Shown here: positions 32,173 to 33,085 of the stretch, in pieces | Layout of the letters: every line of letters starts with the position of its first letter | Position numbering within the stretch: the stretch's first letter is position 1 | Assembly: GCA_020722345.1 (NCBI GenBank) | Contig: DYKZ01000011.1 | Location: 1 to 33,085, forward strand | DNA: 33,085 bases | Reading direction: 5' to 3' | From: Anaerolinea thermophila | GTDB taxonomy: Bacteria > Chloroflexota > Anaerolineae > Anaerolineales > Villigracilaceae | Made by a program: the position numbers and the translations under genes | The notes under the pieces: generated by a model | The model's database searches: none | What the model was told of the DNA's origin: nothing | The model's input: the letters and a program-made list of their open reading frames with translations, nothing else

Positions 32173-33085
32173 ATGCCGTCCGCCAGCACCGAACCCGGCC
32201 TCATCGTCCGTTCCCAGTCGGGGTTCTTCACCGTCCAGACGGCGGGCGGCGCGCTGACCTGTGTCCTGCGCGGCCGCCTCAAGCAGGGTCCCCGCCTGGG
32301 CGACATCGCCGCCGTCGGCGACCGGGTGCAGGTCTCGCGTCAGCCGGACGGGACGGGGACGATCGAGTCGGTCGAACCGCGCGGCAGGTCCCTGGTCCGG
32401 CTCGACCCGCGCCCGCAGGGAATCTATCAGCAGGTGCTGCTGGCGAATCCCGATCAGGCAGTGTTTGTCTTTGCCTGCGCGCGTCCGAGCCCTCATCTGC
32501 GCATGTTGGATCGTTTCCTGGTCATCGCCGAGAAGCAGGGCATTCCGGCGGTCATCGTCGCCAACAAGGTGGACCTGGTGGGGCAGGCCGAGGCCGAGCG
32601 GATGTTCGGCTTCTACCCGGCCATCGGCTATTCGTTGATCTACACCTGCGCCAGAAGCGGCCAGGGCGTGGACGAACTGCGGGCGCGGCTGACCGGCAAA
32701 GTGTCAGCGCTGGCCGGGCCGAGTGGAGTGGGCAAATCGAGCCTGCTCAACGCCGTCCAGCCGGGGCTGGGGCTGGCCGTGCGCGAGGTCAGCGAGGCGG
32801 TGCGCAAGGGGCGCCACACGACTACTGTGCGCGAACTGTTTCTGCTTGTAGGTGGCGGCTACGTGGCCGATACCCCCGGCCTGCGTTCCCTGGCGCTGTG
32901 GGATACCGAGCCGGAGGAACTGGACGGCTATTTCCCAGAGATCGCCCCGCTGGTGAACGCCTGCCAGTTCAGCAACTGCGCCCACAAGTCCGAGCCGGGC
33001 TGCGCGGTGCGGGCGGCGGTGGAGGCCGGCAAGGTGAGACCGGAGCGGTATGAGTCGTATTTGCGGTTGAGAGCGGGCGAGGAGT
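32173..33085 (+). CDS. rsgA: Ribosome small subunit-dependent GTPase RsgA, 3' end outside window
   Basis: 304 complete codons are open to the window edge with no stop. The N-terminal OB-fold (about 8-70) precedes a circularly permuted GTPase domain: G4 NKVD (131-134) comes before G1 GPSGVGKSS (182-190) and G3 DTPG (233-236), as expected for RsgA. The zinc site shows C264, C269, H271 and C277. LLANPDQAVFVFACARPSPHLRMLDRFLVIAE is typical. RsgA releases RbfA and checks late 30S subunit maturation. Only about the last 10-30 residues should be missing. The ATG at 32173 lies 11 nt after the PBP stop without a clear Shine-Dalgarno, so translation may be coupled. Confidence 0.93.
   Translation, partial: MPSASTEPGLIVRSQSGFFTVQTAGGALTCVLRGRLKQGPRLGDIAAVGDRVQVSRQPDGTGTIESVEPRGRSLVRLDPRPQGIYQQVLLANPDQAVFVFACARPSPHLRMLDRFLVIAEKQGIPAVIVANKVDLVGQAEAERMFGFYPAIGYSLIYTCARSGQGVDELRARLTGKVSALAGPSGVGKSSLLNAVQPGLGLAVREVSEAVRKGRHTTTVRELFLLVGGGYVADTPGLRSLALWDTEPEELDGYFPEIAPLVNACQFSNCAHKSEPGCAVRAAVEAGKVRPERYESYLRLRAGEE

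Overview
The window is about 33 kb of GC-rich (roughly 60-65%) bacterial chromosome made almost entirely of housekeeping genes. Family content, such as the TIGR03960/TIGR03936-type radical SAM pair, a lone AmmeMemoRadiSam protein B, a Maf protein with a C-terminal extension and several membrane families common in that group, points to Chloroflexota, probably an Anaerolineae-like lineage. This is an inference from gene families, not from an rRNA. No prophage, CRISPR array, rRNA or complete insertion sequence is visible.

Layout. 1-239 (-): 5' part of a DNA methyltransferase. 437-3741 (+): C39-like membrane-anchored peptidase, SbcD/Mre11-type phosphoesterase, PIG-L deacetylase. 3758-7625 (+): greA with a structured leader, a terminator, lysS, a DUF3054-like gene broken by an in-frame TGA, and an ECF sigma/anti-sigma pair. 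7660-12787 (+): MEMO-like protein, priA, a DUF6159-like membrane protein and a Crp/Fnr regulator. 12938-15076 (-): ligA. 15434-22271 (+): a fusion of a response-regulator domain, a Roadblock-like region and a catalytically dead IS200-type transposase domain, then polA and a large TPR protein. 22363-29178 (-): tRNA-Arg(CCG), a PrsW-like protein, the radical SAM pair, a small membrane protein, guaA and xpt. 29251-33085 (+): maf, a penicillin-binding lipoprotein and rsgA, which runs off the window.

Three themes stand out. First, the REC/Roadblock/IS200-TnpA protein at 15434-17065 keeps the transposase fold pattern but has lost both HUH histidines and the catalytic tyrosine. It sits between ligA and polA and is followed by a perfect 9-bp hairpin, so it looks like a domesticated hairpin-binding regulator. 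Second, short dispersed word-like repeats of several families occur between genes and also in frame inside genes: ligA, guaA, priA and the radical SAM gene. Third, six starts lie exactly 7 nt after a TANANT-like -10 box without a Shine-Dalgarno sequence, suggesting leaderless transcription, while other genes have ordinary leaders.

The genes mostly serve information processing and basic metabolism: replication and repair (PriA, LigA, PolA, SbcD), transcription (GreA, ECF sigma, Crp-like), translation (LysS, tRNA-Arg, RsgA), purine nucleotide supply (Xpt, GuaA) and the cell envelope (PBP, PrsW, PIG-L).
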